Below, in pieces: positions 12,353-24,142 of a stretch of DNA of 64,000 bases. The translations under genes were made by a program, and so were the position numbers. Every line of letters begins with the position of its first letter. The stretch's first letter is position 1. The notes below the pieces were generated by a model. It was not told where the DNA came from. It did not search any database and saw nothing but the letters and a program-made list of their open reading frames with translations. Source of the stretch: Macrothele yani (taxonomy: Eukaryota > Arthropoda > Arachnida > Araneae > Macrothelidae). The DNA lies in NCBI GenBank assembly GCA_039090855.1, contig CM076991.1:104110021-104174020 (forward strand). The letters run 5' to 3'.

Positions 12353-12913
12353 ATGAGTAGCGTTCGAGGAAGACCACCCAAACGGGGGCATGTTTTTCGT
12401 ACTGTACGTGAGCGAAGGAATTTTGAAAGCACACGTAATGATCGCAGTAATACACGCTGCAACCTATCTTTCCGAAAAGCTTTATTTGACGAAACTGCCA
12501 TACATGAGCACAGCTTGGGTGCAATGAATATTGAGTGTGCGCACTGCTACGCTTTGCATTTCTCTGATGAAGAAACTAATGGATATTTTAATTCTTGTTG
12601 TCATAACAGCCTTATTTCCTTTCCCGAACTGCAGTTAAATACGGGGCTGGAAAACTTACTTCTGAACAGTCCTAATTTTGTCCAACACATCCAGAAACAC
12701 AATAGTGCGATATCATTCACTTCCCTCTCGGCCACAAGAAAAGCGATTCCAGGCAATGGTCCGTACTACTTTAAAATTCACAGACTGATTCACCGGTACA
12801 TCTCGGACTTGTTACCACTTACTGGTCAAAACTCTTCATACCGCCAGTTCTACTTTATAAAATCCTCGGCAGCTACTAATGAATCTATCAGTCATAATAA
12901 AAATAAAGAATAA
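12353..12913 (+). pseudogene. Helitron Rep/helicase N-terminal domain remnant
   Basis: A 186-aa frame matching the Helitron-like N domain: HSLGAMNIECAHCYALHF (the C-x2-C-x-A-L-H-F motif), a later CCHN, then the FVQHIQKHNSAISFTSL block and a FKIHRLIHRYISDLLP block (family F-K-I-x-G-x-x-x-H). The start contains an AT-hook-like RGRPPK. Helitron Rep cleaves single-stranded DNA for rolling-circle transposition, but the Rep HUH and helicase motifs lie further downstream and are absent here. A stop at 12911 and a frameshift follow. The frame appears to resume as YSPYAQECKAA (12945-12990) and is then cut by a SINE. Confidence 0.72.
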
Positions 12914-13013
12914 AAGCGATCGATATTGACAGCACTGGCAGATATTCTGGTTACAGTCCTTACGCCCAGGAATGCAAGGCTGCAACTGAGGCGATTGTAC
13001 ATGAAGTAGTAGC

Positions 13014-13248
13014 GCCGCCCCGGTGGCGCAGTGGTCTAAGCGATGGCCTCTGATAATTCGTCCGAAAGGGGTCCGGGTTCGAATCCCGGTGAGGCATGGA
13101 TGTTGTGTTTGTCTTACGGCACTGGCTCTCTCCCTTCCCTGGAACCAGTGACCCTAAATTAGGAACGGGCGACTGCTTATAGCCCATTGAGTTGCTCACG
13201 GAGGTCGTTAAACCTCCAATCAAAAAAAAAAAAAAAAAAAAAAAAAAA
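13014..13248 (+). mobile_element. SINE-1 copy, full length
   Basis: The tRNA-like head GCCCCGGTGGCGCAGTGG is followed by B-box GGTTCGAATCC, the family body, and an A-tail of about 27 residues. An 11-bp TSD GAAGTAGTAGC lies at 13003-13013 and 13249-13259. It is inserted into the decayed Helitron sequence. The clean TSD and long tail suggest a relatively recent insertion. Confidence 0.92.
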
Positions 13249-13488
13249 GAAGTAGTAGCACACAACCTGGACCTGCGTTTTGTTGATAATGTATTTACAC
13301 ATTCTCTATATCCCATTTACCGAATGCACGAAACATGAAAAAATGGTGCGATTTCATTACCACTTTCTCGTGAAAACTAGTTCTCACCAGATTGAGACTC
13401 TTGTTCCACCAAACCACTAGTATATTATATCCTCTTACAGTCTAGCCTTTCCACTTGCATTTTGAGCAATCTGTTACAAAATATACTG

Positions 13489-13721
13489 GCCGCTCCGGTG
13501 GCGCAGTGGGCTAAGCGATGGCCTCTGATCATTCGTCCGAACGGGGTCCGGGTTCGAATCCCGGTGAGGCATGGATGTTGTGTTTGTCTTACGGCACTGG
13601 CTCTCTCCCTTCCCTGGAACCAGTGACCTTAAATTAGGGACGGGCGACTGCTTATAGCCCATTGAGTTGCTCACGGTGGTCGTTAAACCTGAAATCAAAA
13701 AAAATATATATATATAAATAT
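13489..13721 (+). mobile_element. SINE-1 copy, full length
   Basis: Same head and body as the copy 250 bp upstream, in the same orientation. The tail has degenerated into an AT microsatellite (13698-13726). The TSD ATATACTG is at 13481-13488 and 13722-13729. Confidence 0.88.
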
Positions 13722-13729
13722 ATATACTG

Positions 13730-14186
13730 CGGAGATCAGTAACTATCTCGGCTCGGTCAGCTAATTTTTATGAGCGCCAAGATAAATCAAAGCTTTGAGG
13801 TTTATAGAAAATTGGCCTCTTTCAGGCAAAGGAGGTGCTGCCCGATCCCGCACGTTAGTGCGGATCCGTATCAAGTTTTACCTGACGGCTCTTGTTCAGG
13901 TTTTAATACGAAGCGGGTGCAGGTCAGAACGGGATTGGACCTGGAAAGCTCCCGTCAATGTCAAAACTTTGCTGCGTTAACGCCCACGTACTTACTTGTT
14001 CTTTGCACTGAACACAATGCAGGTATTTTTAAGACGTGGATGCGGACTTCCTGTGCCCGCAACTTCTCAGTCTTTGCCAAGTGTCTGAACGAAGTGGCTG
14101 CTTTCTCTCTCCCTTTTTTTTTTATTTTTTATTTTTGTTTTTGCTGTTGAAGAAATTTTTTTGTGTTTTCTGTGAGGTATATTATA
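13730..14186. other. No supported gene
   Basis: An open frame (13770-14150) is present but has no recognisable domain and ends in a low-complexity Phe/Cys run produced by poly-T. I do not regard it as coding. Confidence 0.4.
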
Positions 14187-15581
14187 CACTCATTGTCAAA
14201 AAAATAGTTTAACCCACAAGGACATGTTGGATTGCAATGTTATATGAGAAGAAAGTAAAGGTTACCAGGAACAATAAATGATTAAACATTGAGACTGATA
14301 TGGGCAATATTTATTGAACTACACGCCAATAAGTAGTGTTTCTCAGTATGGCGTCGGGCCGCCATCTTTGCTCACACAGCATGCCAGATGTTTCTGCATG
14401 GAGTTGTACAGGTTCCTAATGGTGTCATGCGATAAGCCATCCCATGCACCTTGAATCTTCTCACGCAGTTCCTGCAGATTGTGCGGTAGGGGTGGAGTGT
14501 GGATACCGCGTCCAATAGTATCCCACACATTTTCAATCGGTGATAGATCCGGCCATGGCAGAGTGTCAGTGACTTAAAGGCAAACTCTCGAGATAGCAGT
14601 AGTATGCGGACGAGTGTTGTCCTGTTGGAAAATCGCACAGGAGTGAGCGTTCAGAAAAGGTAGGGCCACTAGTTGCTATACCTCATTAACGTAACGTTCG
14701 GCTGTCAAAGTACCTGCAATGAACACCAAAGGTGATCGGGCATCGTAGACAATTGGACCCAACACCATGACACCAGGCCTTCTGGACGTGTGACGCTCGA
14801 CAACAAATCGTCCATCTTGGCGCTGAAAACGGTGCCTCTACACTCGGATTCGTTGATTCTCTCCTCCAAGAAAAAAGCGGGATTCGTCACTGAAGATCAC
14901 CAACTGACATTCTGAGTGGCTCGTTGACAGTCTGGCACGACACCATTGCAGTCTTTGGCGACGAAGCAATGGTGTTAAGGGCAGTCGTCGTAACGGTCTG
15001 CGTGCGTGTATTCCTACGTCATGCAGCCGTCTGCCAATGGTGCAGGCACTAATCGGACGATGCATAGAGGGCATCACTGCTCGCTGAATATCCGCAATTG
15101 TGGCAGTTAGGTCACTTCGCTCATGTCGGATAACCCATCGGTCCTCCCTCTCCGTGGTTCGTCTAGGTCTCCCATACCAGTACTTTCGCTTCTGCGTGCC
15201 TTGTTCTATCCCCTACCGCCAACAGCGTGCTATGGTGATATACGGAAGGCTGGCATGGCACGCAATACGGCGATAGGACCATCCCGCTTCCCGGAGCCTG
15301 ACGATACTACCCCTCTCGAACTCCTCCAACTTCTCGAATTCCTTCAGAACTGGATGCAACCAACACAACGGCACGAGTCAGAATGCCAAGCACGCGCAAC
15401 AGGACGACCTTATATAGCCGGCCAGACACAGCGCTACAACCTCTCCTTGCTTGCGTCACATGCGCGGCCGAGCGTGATACTTGAATCATTTGCATGTCTC
15501 ACGATGTCAAACCTACCCACCAAGTTTCATTCCTCTCTGTTGCTTCCTTCTGGGTGCAACCATTTTTTTTGGCGATGAGTG
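14187..15581 (-). mobile_element. Tc1-like element with decayed transposase
   Basis: The ends are inverted repeats: left CACTCATTGTCAAAAAAAT; right, complement of CACTCATCGCCAAAAAAAA. TA precedes the left end (14185-14186), but the right flank is TT. The minus strand shows transposase blocks in shifting frames: SDESRFFLGGENQRIRV (first Asp, near 14870), QQDNTRPHT (second Asp, near 14610), and LSPIENVWDTIGRG (Glu, near 14530), ending KDGGPTPY at 14343. Length 1.4 kb is normal for the family. Several frameshifts make it inactive. Confidence 0.85.
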
Positions 15582-15934
15582 TTTTAAACCGAGTGTGACA
15601 ACTTAGTTAATGGCAGGATCAGGTAAAAGTTTATTGCATTCTACAAGGGTTGACCCCAAACAACTGAGAATATTTAAAAAAAAAAAAAGAAATATGCGTA
15701 CCTTAATTATCAATGAAGTGGTCATCTTTTCCTACATACTCTCCACTGCATCGAATACAGATGTCTAAAATGTCCTGCAGCTTTTTGAATGTCTTCTGAA
15801 ATTCTTCCGAAATGCTGTTGAAGCACCCCTGCACAACTGTAATAAGTCGTTGATCAGTCTCAAATTATCGTCCCCGTAATTCCTATTTTAAAATCGGGAA
15901 CAACCAGAAGTTACATGGTGACAAGACTGAATAG
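15582..15934. other. Spacer between two Tc1 elements
   Basis: Low-complexity AT sequence with a poly-A run at 15674-15689. Nothing recognisable. Confidence 0.5.
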
Positions 15935-17175
15935 CACTATATTGACAAAATTCATCGGACACCCAGAAAAGAAACACAACATAGCATTTATTGACATACA
16001 TTAGTTCGGTGTCGGTCCACCTTTGGCCCTGATGCATGAACTGACCCTGCGAGACACACTTTCGATAAGGTTTTGGAACACAGCGAAAGGCATGAGTTTC
16101 CATTCACTACATAATTCTGCCGCTAGCTGTTGCTTTGTAGTAGGCCTTGGTTCCAAACTTCTTATACGGCGCTCTAATGCATTCCATAGATGCTCTATGG
16201 GATTAAGATAAGGGATCTGTGCTGGCCAGTCCACAAACGATGCGGAATTATCGTCAAACCACGCCGTAACAGTCCTTGCTTTATGGCTCGGTGCATTATC
16301 CTGCTGGTACCAGTAAGGCTCAGTTCCATAGCATTGCCACAGAGTTGGTAGGGCAAAATTGTCCAGAATTCCGAGATAGACGTGCTGGTTGAAAGGTTCG
16401 TCCACGATAACCAATCGGCCGGGACCATACCACGAAAAACACCCATACACGAGCACATTGTCGGCTCCAAACGTGACCATAGGAGCAGTACACTGCGGTA
16501 AATAGCATTCCCCGGCAGCCGCCATACCCACACATAGCCACCAGACTGATGGATCGTGTATCTGGATTCATCAATCCGTAGGACCCGTTTCCATTGATTT
16601 ACGGTCCACGATAAATGTTCTTTACGCCATGCTAAACGACGAGCAGCATTCCGAGTGGAGATGAAAGGCTTATGAGCAGCCGCATGACCACGGTAACCCA
16701 TGGAATGAAATTCTTTGCAAGTGGTACGTGTACATACTGAGCTTTCAGCATTTTTACTCACCTGTTCATTTAAGTTTTGCGCAGTACTCCGTCGATTAGC
16801 TGTGATGACTCTCCTGAGGCTTCGACGTTCTCTATTACTGATTTTCTTTGGTCTGCCGGTACGTTTTGCTGCTTCACTCCTTCCATGTGTCTTCCACTTA
16901 TTCACTACATCCAAAACATTTGACTTAGGTATGTTTCAACGCCTCTCGATTTCTCTTATAGACAACCACTAATATGACACCCAATAATCTTTCCTTTCTC
17001 AAAGTCAGTTCTCTCCCGCCGCGACATTTCCACTCAACCTTACAGTGTGATATGATCGCGGTCAGCTGCAAGCTTGTTTTTATACCGTTTGCAACTGTAC
17101 CGCGCATCTTAACAACACAGCTGACCCGTTCATTTGGTTTTGAAGAGGTGTCCGGTGACTTTTGTCAATATAGTG
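15935..17175 (-). mobile_element. Tc1-like element, family X, complete length
   Basis: The ends carry CACTATATTGACAAAA and its complement (TTTTGTCAATATAGTG ending 17175). The right flank is TA; the left flank is TAG, so the left TA is one base displaced. 1241 bp. Relatives in this window are at 19577-21404 (complete) and 57355-58334 (fragment). Comparison of the three shows where each was later interrupted. Confidence 0.88.
16004..17027 (-). pseudogene. Tc1-family transposase (family X), frameshifted
   Basis: It starts at ATG 17027 with MSRRERTDFEKGKI, the first helix-turn-helix. A frameshift lies near 16965, then a long frame (16914-16195) carries a GRPKK AT-hook-like linker, the second HTH and IDESRYT (first catalytic Asp; IDE instead of the usual SDE). 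A second shift near 16500 leads into a frame with WYQQDNAPSHK (second Asp) and YLNPIEHLWNAL (catalytic Glu), ending CIRAKGGPTPN at 16004. All three D,D34E residues are present but spread over frames, so this copy cannot be active. Confidence 0.87.
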
Positions 17176-17176
17176 T

Positions 17177-19575
17177 ATATGCAGGTTGGGGCATGAACTT
17201 AATATTCATTTTCTCCAAATAACAAACGACAGAACTGGTTATGTCCGGCCTCGCATTGGGAGACACATGAAAAGAAATGGGGAACCCAAGTTGAACAAAC
17301 TCGTTTCGTACTCAAATGCTCGGTTTAAATTCTGTGAATTAATGAATTTGTAATGTCAACCATATCTTCGTTATCTCTAATTGATAGGTGTTTGTCTTCT
17401 GGTATAATAACACCTGTTGTGTTGATGTTTACCTCTGTAATACTCGTTGAAGGTGAGTGATTAAAGCCACCTACTCACGACCATCCATAAAATTTTATGC
17501 CATCTGCAAATTGTTGATTTTCCTATAGATATTCATCTTTATAAACCTCTTGCATAAGGCGTAAAATCTCTCCGAAAGATTTCTTAAATCGACAGCAAAA
17601 TTTAATGGCGCACCTTTATTCCTCTTTCACATCCATTGTTTTCGAAGAATCACATCGCGAAAACACTTATTAGGGGTTTACGAAACAACGCTTATTAAAC
17701 TGTGCTCTATCGACGACGCATGCGTGAGAAACAGGTGTGGACGATTGCTATGGTTACTAAAACGAGTACCGTTTTTTCGAGACTCGTGTCAAGGTCGAAT
17801 GCAGTGTTGCACATTTTCTATAAAAACATTCTTAGTTGTTTTGGGACAAGCTATGCATTAATTTAAAAACACAAAATTAAAAATTTATTTCGTCCATTTG
17901 TTATTAATTTGTTTTTAAAAACTTACGCTTTTTTAATAGATTGTGTTTGGTTCAGGGTAGTTGAGTAGTTGTTAACAGAGTCCTTTGAATGCTCCAAGTG
18001 CGACTCTCTCCGCATTTATAAAATGTACCCATAGACTTTTCAGCCATCTTTTTCTCCGCAGATAACAGATACAGTGAGCGCAGTTTTCTTTTATCCATTT
18101 CACAAAAACACAGATGCAAAAAAGACAGGTGTTCATTCGATTTCGACACGAGCTTGACTGATAAAAAATTGTTTTAATATGCTAGCAGAGCTTTTTTGCG
18201 GGCCGCTCGTTTGAAAACAAATTCCCTGGTGCCCGCACCGTCCCGTACATACAGGAGCGGGCAGCATCCACTCCGCGTGAAAGAAGCCTTATGTATACAA
18301 TTAAAGTAAGTCTCTGATTTAGATTAACAGCAGAAACGTACATTGAAAAAAAAAAACATATTTGCTTTTTCGATAATTAACTTTATAATGGTGAAAGTCA
18401 TTGTTTTCTTCTAATTTGCTATTCTATGTAAATAATTTGCATGTTTATAAAGTACAGAAACATTCCAAAATTTAATTTAGATATAAGCAATGTCTGCTAC
18501 CTGAATGGAGTTAATTATCGAAAGAAAGATATTCAGGGTTTATGCAAACTGTTTACTGCTTATATAAACTTCAAGCTTGCCATTTTTTTAACTGCTAAAT
18601 AATTAGTTTTCCATTGAAGGATCCAATTTACTTTTTCCCCCATCTGTTAACAGTGCGTTTGCATTTATCTTCTACTTAAAGAATGTTACTTGGAGTATTT
18701 ACCATAACTTTACAACTATCTTCTTTTTTTAAGGTGGTTTTTTATTTGCTTGTCAGCAAAGGCACGTGAATTCCAAAGGCAACAACACATTACGAAGTTG
18801 CTTTAAACTAATGTTTGTGCATTTTTCATAACGCTGGGTCATCCGTGTTGTTTTTATCACCTATTCTTCTCAAATTATCATCGGTAATATCATTTCCCCT
18901 TTGCGAATTATAAGCTTTCCAAATTATGCAAATTGCATCCCGATTTGCATGCTTATCGCATCTAAATGAATCCTGCCCTATGCTAGATTTATACGAAATC
19001 CTATTTTAACAACTCAGTTTGTGAACTAAACTCTCCTCGGAAGCGACAATTCTTCGCAGGCTAACTTACGTTTTCGACCTAAAGTGAGGATTACGTTTTG
19101 TGAAAAATCTTCGTAATTATCGCTAATGTAGTTACATACGGAAAATTTCCAATGCTTTACGAAAGAAATTCAATGAGAACGATTTTCTGACAGTGAGAAA
19201 GAGATAACACTGGCGTTGTATGGTTTAGAAAACATAAACTTCTTTAGCAAAGTCAGTTTTAATTTTGTAGGAAATTAAACGCAGAAACATTTCTCTTCAG
19301 GTAGCAATTTTCTAAAGAATAGTAAATTCACGAAACTGGAGACATTTTCTGGATGTGGAAAAACATTGCATTATTTGGCAATGAAAAGTCATAAAATATA
19401 ATTAAATATACAATAAAATTTAAGAGAAAGGTATGTTTTTGATTATAATTCAATTTACAGAAAGCATTAAAATAGACAAGAAGAAAGAATGGAAGAAAAA
19501 AAACTATCATCCTCGACTCACTTCTGTACACTACTAAGCTCTACCTCCATGTTTTTCGCTCAGATCACGTAAAGT
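17177..19575. other. 2.4 kb without recognisable elements
   Basis: AT-rich, with short open frames only. A short GC-richer patch at 18195-18290 includes two GTGCCCGCAC/GAGCGGGCAGC-like G/C blocks. No terminal repeats, tRNA boxes or protein motifs seen. Confidence 0.4.
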
Positions 19576-19576
19576 A

Positions 19577-21404
19577 CACCATATTGACAAAAGTCACCGG
19601 GCACCTAGAAGAGAAACACAACATAGCACCTATTGACAAACATTACTACGGTGTCGGTTCACCTTTAGCGTTAATGCATGCACTGACCTTTCGAGACACG
19701 CTTTCATAAGGTTTTGGAACACAGAGACAGGTATGCGCTTCCATTCACTGCACAAGGCTGCCGCTAACTGTTGCTTAGTAGTAGGCCTTGGTCCCAAACT
19801 CCTTATTCGGCGCTCTAATTCTTTCCTTAGGTGCTCTATGGGATTAAGATCAGTGCTCTGTGCTGGTCAGTCCACACACGAAATGGAATTATCGTCAAAG
19901 CACGCCGTGAAAGTCCTTGCTTTATGGCTCCGTGCATTATCCTGCTGGTATCAACAAGGCTCGGTTCCATAGCATTGCCACAGAGTTGGTAGTGTAAAAT
20001 TGTCCAGAATATCGAGGTAGACGTGCTGGTTAAAAGGTTTGTCCACGATAACCAATGCGCCGGGACCGTACCAAGAAAAACATCCCCACACTAATACACT
20101 GCCAGCTCCAAACTTGACCGTAGGAACAGTACAGACACTGCGGTAAACAGCGTTTCCCCGGCTGCCGCCATACCCACACACAGTCTGATGAATCATGTAT
20201 CTGGATTGATCAGTCCATAGGACCCGTTTCCATTGATCTACGACCACGATAAATGTTTTTTACACCATGCTAAATGACAAGAAGAATTCCGAATGGAGAT
20301 GAAAGGCTTATAAGCAGCCGTACGACCACGGTAACCCTAGGAATGAAGTTCTCTGCGAATGGTACGTGTACATATCGAGGTTCAAGTATATTTACTTACC
20401 TGTGCACAGAGGTCTTGTGTAGTACTTCGTCGATTAACTGTAACGACTCTCCTCAGGCTTCGGCGTCCTCTTTCACTGATTTTCTTTGGTCTGCTGGTAC
20501 GTTTGCTGCTTCAGGTACGCCATGTGTCTTCCACTTATTCAGTACATCCAAAACAGTTGACTTGGGTATGTGTAAACGCCTCTCGGTTTCTCTCATGGAC
20601 AACCTACTAATATTGAACACCCAACTATAACGAAGTGAATTTCTCCGTCATTTTTATCCGCGCCAGGATTCGAACCCGGGTCCACTCATTCCGGAATAAG
20701 TTGCTCTACCAATTGAGCTACGCGGACATTTGTTCTGATTCCTATCTGCCTCTATGTCGTGTGCGTCCTGCTGGCAGGTACGTCACATCTCCCCCCTCCG
20801 AAAGAGGGCCGAGGGCATGGCCCACGGGTCAGCCGTGACCATGAATCGTTGCAGGCAGCCATCCACTGTAGAACGTGCACTTGAGAACTCCCAGTCAATT
20901 TGCTGTGTGGAATGCAACATCACACATTTTTATTTTTCGAAGCGCTGGAGAAGGGATTCTCTGATTTTTCCTGTCTCGCGGTGTGGAAATAACATCACAC
21001 CATTGCGAGATTTTGAAAGGCCGGGTCATCCGGATAGTTCGGGCGCCATTATAACGAAGTGAATTTCTCCGTCATTTTTATCCGCGCCAGGATTCGAACC
21101 CGGGTCCACTCATTCCGGAATAAGTTGCTCTACCAATTGAGCTACGCGGACATTTGTTCTGATTCCTATCTGCCTCTATGTCGTGTGCGTCCTGCTGGCA
21201 GGTACGTCACACAACAATCTTTCCTTTCTCAAAATCTGTTCTGTCCCGCCGCGACACTTTCACTCAACCTCACAGTGCGATATGATCGCGGTCAGCTGCA
21301 GACTTGTTTTTATACCGTTTGCAGCTGTTCCGCAAATTTTAACAACACAGCTGATCCGTTCATTTGCTTTTGAAGGGTGTCCGGTGACTTTTGTCAATGT
21401 AGTG
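19577..21404 (-). mobile_element. Tc1-like element, family X, containing TRIM-t copy B
   Basis: The left end CACCATATTGACAAAAG follows TA (19575-19576). The right end, complement of CACTACATTGACAAAAG, precedes TA (21405-21406). Removing the TRIM and one TSD leaves about 1.24 kb, the same as the copy at 15935. The minus strand encodes fragments with TDQSRYMIHQ (first Asp; Glu changed to Gln) and FTLPTLWQCYGTEPC. Stops and frameshifts are common. Confidence 0.87.
20626..21211 (-). mobile_element. TRIM-t copy B, complete, identical LTRs
   Basis: The two 162-bp LTRs (20626-20787 and 21050-21211) read as identical. In element orientation the LTR is TGTGACGTACC...CGTTATA. A single A separates it from the PBS TGGCGCCCGAAC (21048-21037), and the purine tract GGAGGGGGGAGA (20799-20788) abuts the 3' LTR. 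The TSD CAAC is at 20622-20625 and 21212-21215. The empty site is known independently: the sister Tc1 copies read straight through (AAAGATTRTTGGGTGT near 16985 and AAAGATTGTCGGGTGT near 57480). The core has no coding capacity. Confidence 0.93.
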
Positions 21405-21889
21405 TATATCTCTCACCTTCGTTTTCGGTTTCTTTCTTCTATGTTAATTATATTACTTGTACCTGCCTTTTCTTTCTGAAAGACACATCAAAAGTTTATA
21501 TGTAGGTTCTGGCAATAAATGATACCCATTCAAAAGGAAAATGAAAGAATTGCGTTGTCAGAGCAAAAGGAAGTCGTCGACTAGAAGACGAGTTGCACAT
21601 TTAACGAATGTTAATCACTATTCCATGATATGGGATATTCTGTTAGTTGCTAGTACATTATGATGAATGTTTTGTGACATCTCTAATTTAACCTTCCTTT
21701 TGAGTTCATATTTCTTATGTAACTTTCGTCACTTCTCTGTAAGATTTTTCCTACTAAACGGCACATTATTATACGTTTAACCACGCTAACGGTGAGTCAA
21801 AAGTGAATCAAAATCTACGTCGAAAGCAAACACAGTGGAATGCTTCGTGACTGCTAAGATTGCAAAACTGTAATCCTGGAAATAATAAA

Positions 21890-22830
21890 ACTATACTAGT
21901 AATCCGATTTATCGGCGTAGGAGTGCATAAATAAGCGTTTCCAAGTTTTCGCACATCAACCAGATGGCTTTTTCAAGGAAGTTAGACAGAAACTGCAATC
22001 TGAATAATAGAACGCTTTTAACAACTTGAACGCAGTGACTTGTCTTGACAATAAATAGATACGACGTAGTATTCATTTAGAGACACGAATCATCACGTAG
22101 GTTGTGCATACGGTATCCTGGTATTAAAAATGCGTTGCTTAAAGAACTGGCTCCAAATTCGTGGCAACTCCAGTAATTATCTCCAAGGTTTCTCGAATGG
22201 CTGTACATTTAGGTGTAGAGTAAGTAGCTAATTTCTTTATGTCATCCCACATGGGAGCAGCGGACATGAATTAGACTTCTATGGATAGGGTCGTGGCTAC
22301 TTTACTGTATTATGTGTCCCTTTTATGCTCGTTGACTCTGATTCTAAACGAACGCTTGGTCATTCCAATGTAGTTCGTTCAGAGCCGCCGGGATATTGTA
22401 GGGGGATCGCATAAACACCAGCTTCGATGGAACACGGTTCTTTTTTTCAGTATTTCTTTGTAGCATAGTGTATAAAGATGCAGGAGACCGTATGCCGGCA
22501 CGGTAGTTCATCTTCTTGAGGACGTTCTTGAGTTTGTAAGACACATTTGGTATGTAGGAATTTGAGCCTCGGTAGCGAAGCTGCGGCACAGGAAGATTTA
22601 GAACATTTGACCTTGGTTTTGTGGATATAGTTATGTATCTGATGCAATGAGTATCCTGCATCAGTGGCCAATTCGATGACGCTTTCAATTTCGTGTTGTC
22701 CAGAATGGGCATCGGAGGAGACGGCGAAGGCTCTTCTAATTTTAGAACATAAAATAGCTGTTTTGTATTCGGCGGGACAGGACGAGCTACGGAGCGTCAG
22801 GTTGGGGCCTGACGTGGGTTTCTAATAGAC
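21890..22830 (-). mobile_element. Penelope-like element remnant (RT end plus GIY-YIG)
   Basis: On the minus strand a frame (22712-22344) has YIPNVSYKLKNVLKK, the post-RT segment typical of Penelope-like elements. Split frames follow with AGVYAIP (22420) and NYIGMTKRSFRIRVNEHKRD (about 22375-22315), the GIY and YIG halves of the nuclease and its basic helix. Frameshifts separate them. A 3' stretch continues to about 21900. The RT catalytic core is missing. Confidence 0.7.
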
Positions 22831-23058
22831 TTGTGAAAGTTGACATTAAAAACCATCGAAAGTTGACATTAAAAACCATCTTTAATATCGCCTCATAGAT
22901 AAAATCGTTTCCCTTTTTCGTTAGTGCTTCTGCGTAGATATTGAGACGGTCCCCTTTCACTAGTTTTCAGCCAGCCGTAAAGGGAGTTGGTTACTTACTG
23001 CTCTGCTTCAATAACTTTACTGGCCGTTTCTTCGGCACCTGATGTTCATGAAGTTCAG

Positions 23059-23569
23059 TCTGAGGTATATTCTGATTTAACTTTCATTTTTAGTTTCTTT
23101 TCCTATGTAAATTTGAGTTTGTTCTCTTTTCAACTTTCCAAACTTAACGTGATATCTTCTCTCTCACATGAATGAGGTTGGCAACATTCATGTGAGAGAT
23201 CAGAGAGAGTGACGTATGAATGTGATAGGAACATTAAATAAAAAAGACGATACAGCAGTTGCTTAGTGTGTGTGTGTGTGGAGAAGTTCGATCATTGTTA
23301 AGCTAGATTATACGACAGATAATTAAAGTTATCATATGTGATGTGTAAAACTAGCAGTGCTATATTTTGGATATGTTCTACTGTGCTGGACTGATAAAAG
23401 ATTATCGTAAGTTTAACTTCTGTATATGTTTAGTCTGGCCGTAAAAGCTTAATTTGAACTATCCCGTGCACCTGTTGCATCGTATTCTCATTTGATTCAA
23501 CATTTCCTTAGTCATGGTTTTAGACAGAGCGTAACACCGATCTCGCACACGAAAAAGGGTTACGTTATA
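23059..23569 (+). mobile_element. Solo LTR, TGTGACG...CGTTATA family
   Basis: Homologous along its length to 54213-54737. It starts TCTGAGGTATATT (the other copy TGTGACGTATATT) and ends TTACGTTATA. The TSD TCAG is at 23055-23058 and 23570-23573. It contains a (GT)n run near 23270 and a GATAAA near the polyadenylation position. A 15-bp perfect hairpin is specific to this copy. Its termini match those of the TRIM-t LTRs. Confidence 0.72.
23160..23199. repeat. Perfect 15-bp inverted repeat in the solo LTR
   Basis: Arms TCTCTCACATGAATG (23160-23174) and CATTCATGTGAGAGA (23185-23199) are separated by 10 bases. The sister LTR at 54213 lacks the complementarity, so the palindrome arose in this copy. 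Confidence 0.85.
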
Positions 23570-23573
23570 TCAG

Positions 23574-24142
23574 TTTTTTTTTATTTCATTGCTCTCGAAA
23601 TCGTTTCACAGCTTTATTTTAAGTTCTCGAGATTCATCCTCGGTCGTGGAACAAAAACTGGTTATTACGTAACAGGAAGGCACACGTGTGGAGTAAGTTG
23701 CTAGTGAAGGGGTTTGAAAGGAAAAAGTGACACGGAGCTGAACTGGTGGTAGCGAGAGGAGGTCCTGATCTGACTTTTGAAGAGAGAGATTTGATTACTA
23801 CTCCGTCCGGGAAAAAATAGGTGTTGATGGAATGTCCGATGCTGAGATTGGAGATTGAAGCAGAAATGAAGTCGCAAAGGAAAACGTAGCTGCGAGGTAA
23901 CCGAGGAAGAAGCCTGATTTAGAATAAGCTGGAACAGAACAATCTGTAACTAATTAAAGATGACAATATAATCAATTCAAAGCTCATACGTGACCTTCCC
24001 CATATGCAGGATTGAATAAAGTATCACCACTGCAGATGAGAGAGAATTCATTTTACTAGTAATTGATTATTTGCTTCATCGGGGGAAAACATAGCTAAAG
24101 CTTGGGACCTTCCAAATTTCCTTGCAAGTGAAGCCCTGAGGG
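23574..24142. other. No recognisable gene
   Basis: Purine-rich sequence between the solo LTR and the 60-bp tandem repeat. No conserved motif seen. Confidence 0.4.

Noticed and set aside
13018..13097. tRNA gene (also at the heads of the other SINE-1 copies)
   Set aside because: A- and B-boxes are present, but each is fused to the same SINE body with an A-tail and TSDs. They are SINE heads, not tRNA genes.
12960..13316. 118-aa minus-strand frame with a Phe run
   Set aside because: It is the antisense of a SINE-1 including its poly-A tail.
13770..14150. 126-aa open frame
   Set aside because: No domain, ends in poly-T-derived Phe/Cys, no start context or homologue recognised.
20655..20728. tRNA gene in the TRIM-t LTR
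   Set aside because: Acceptor, D and T arms fold, but the anticodon arm has no 7-base loop, and the sequence is repeated in both LTRs of every copy.
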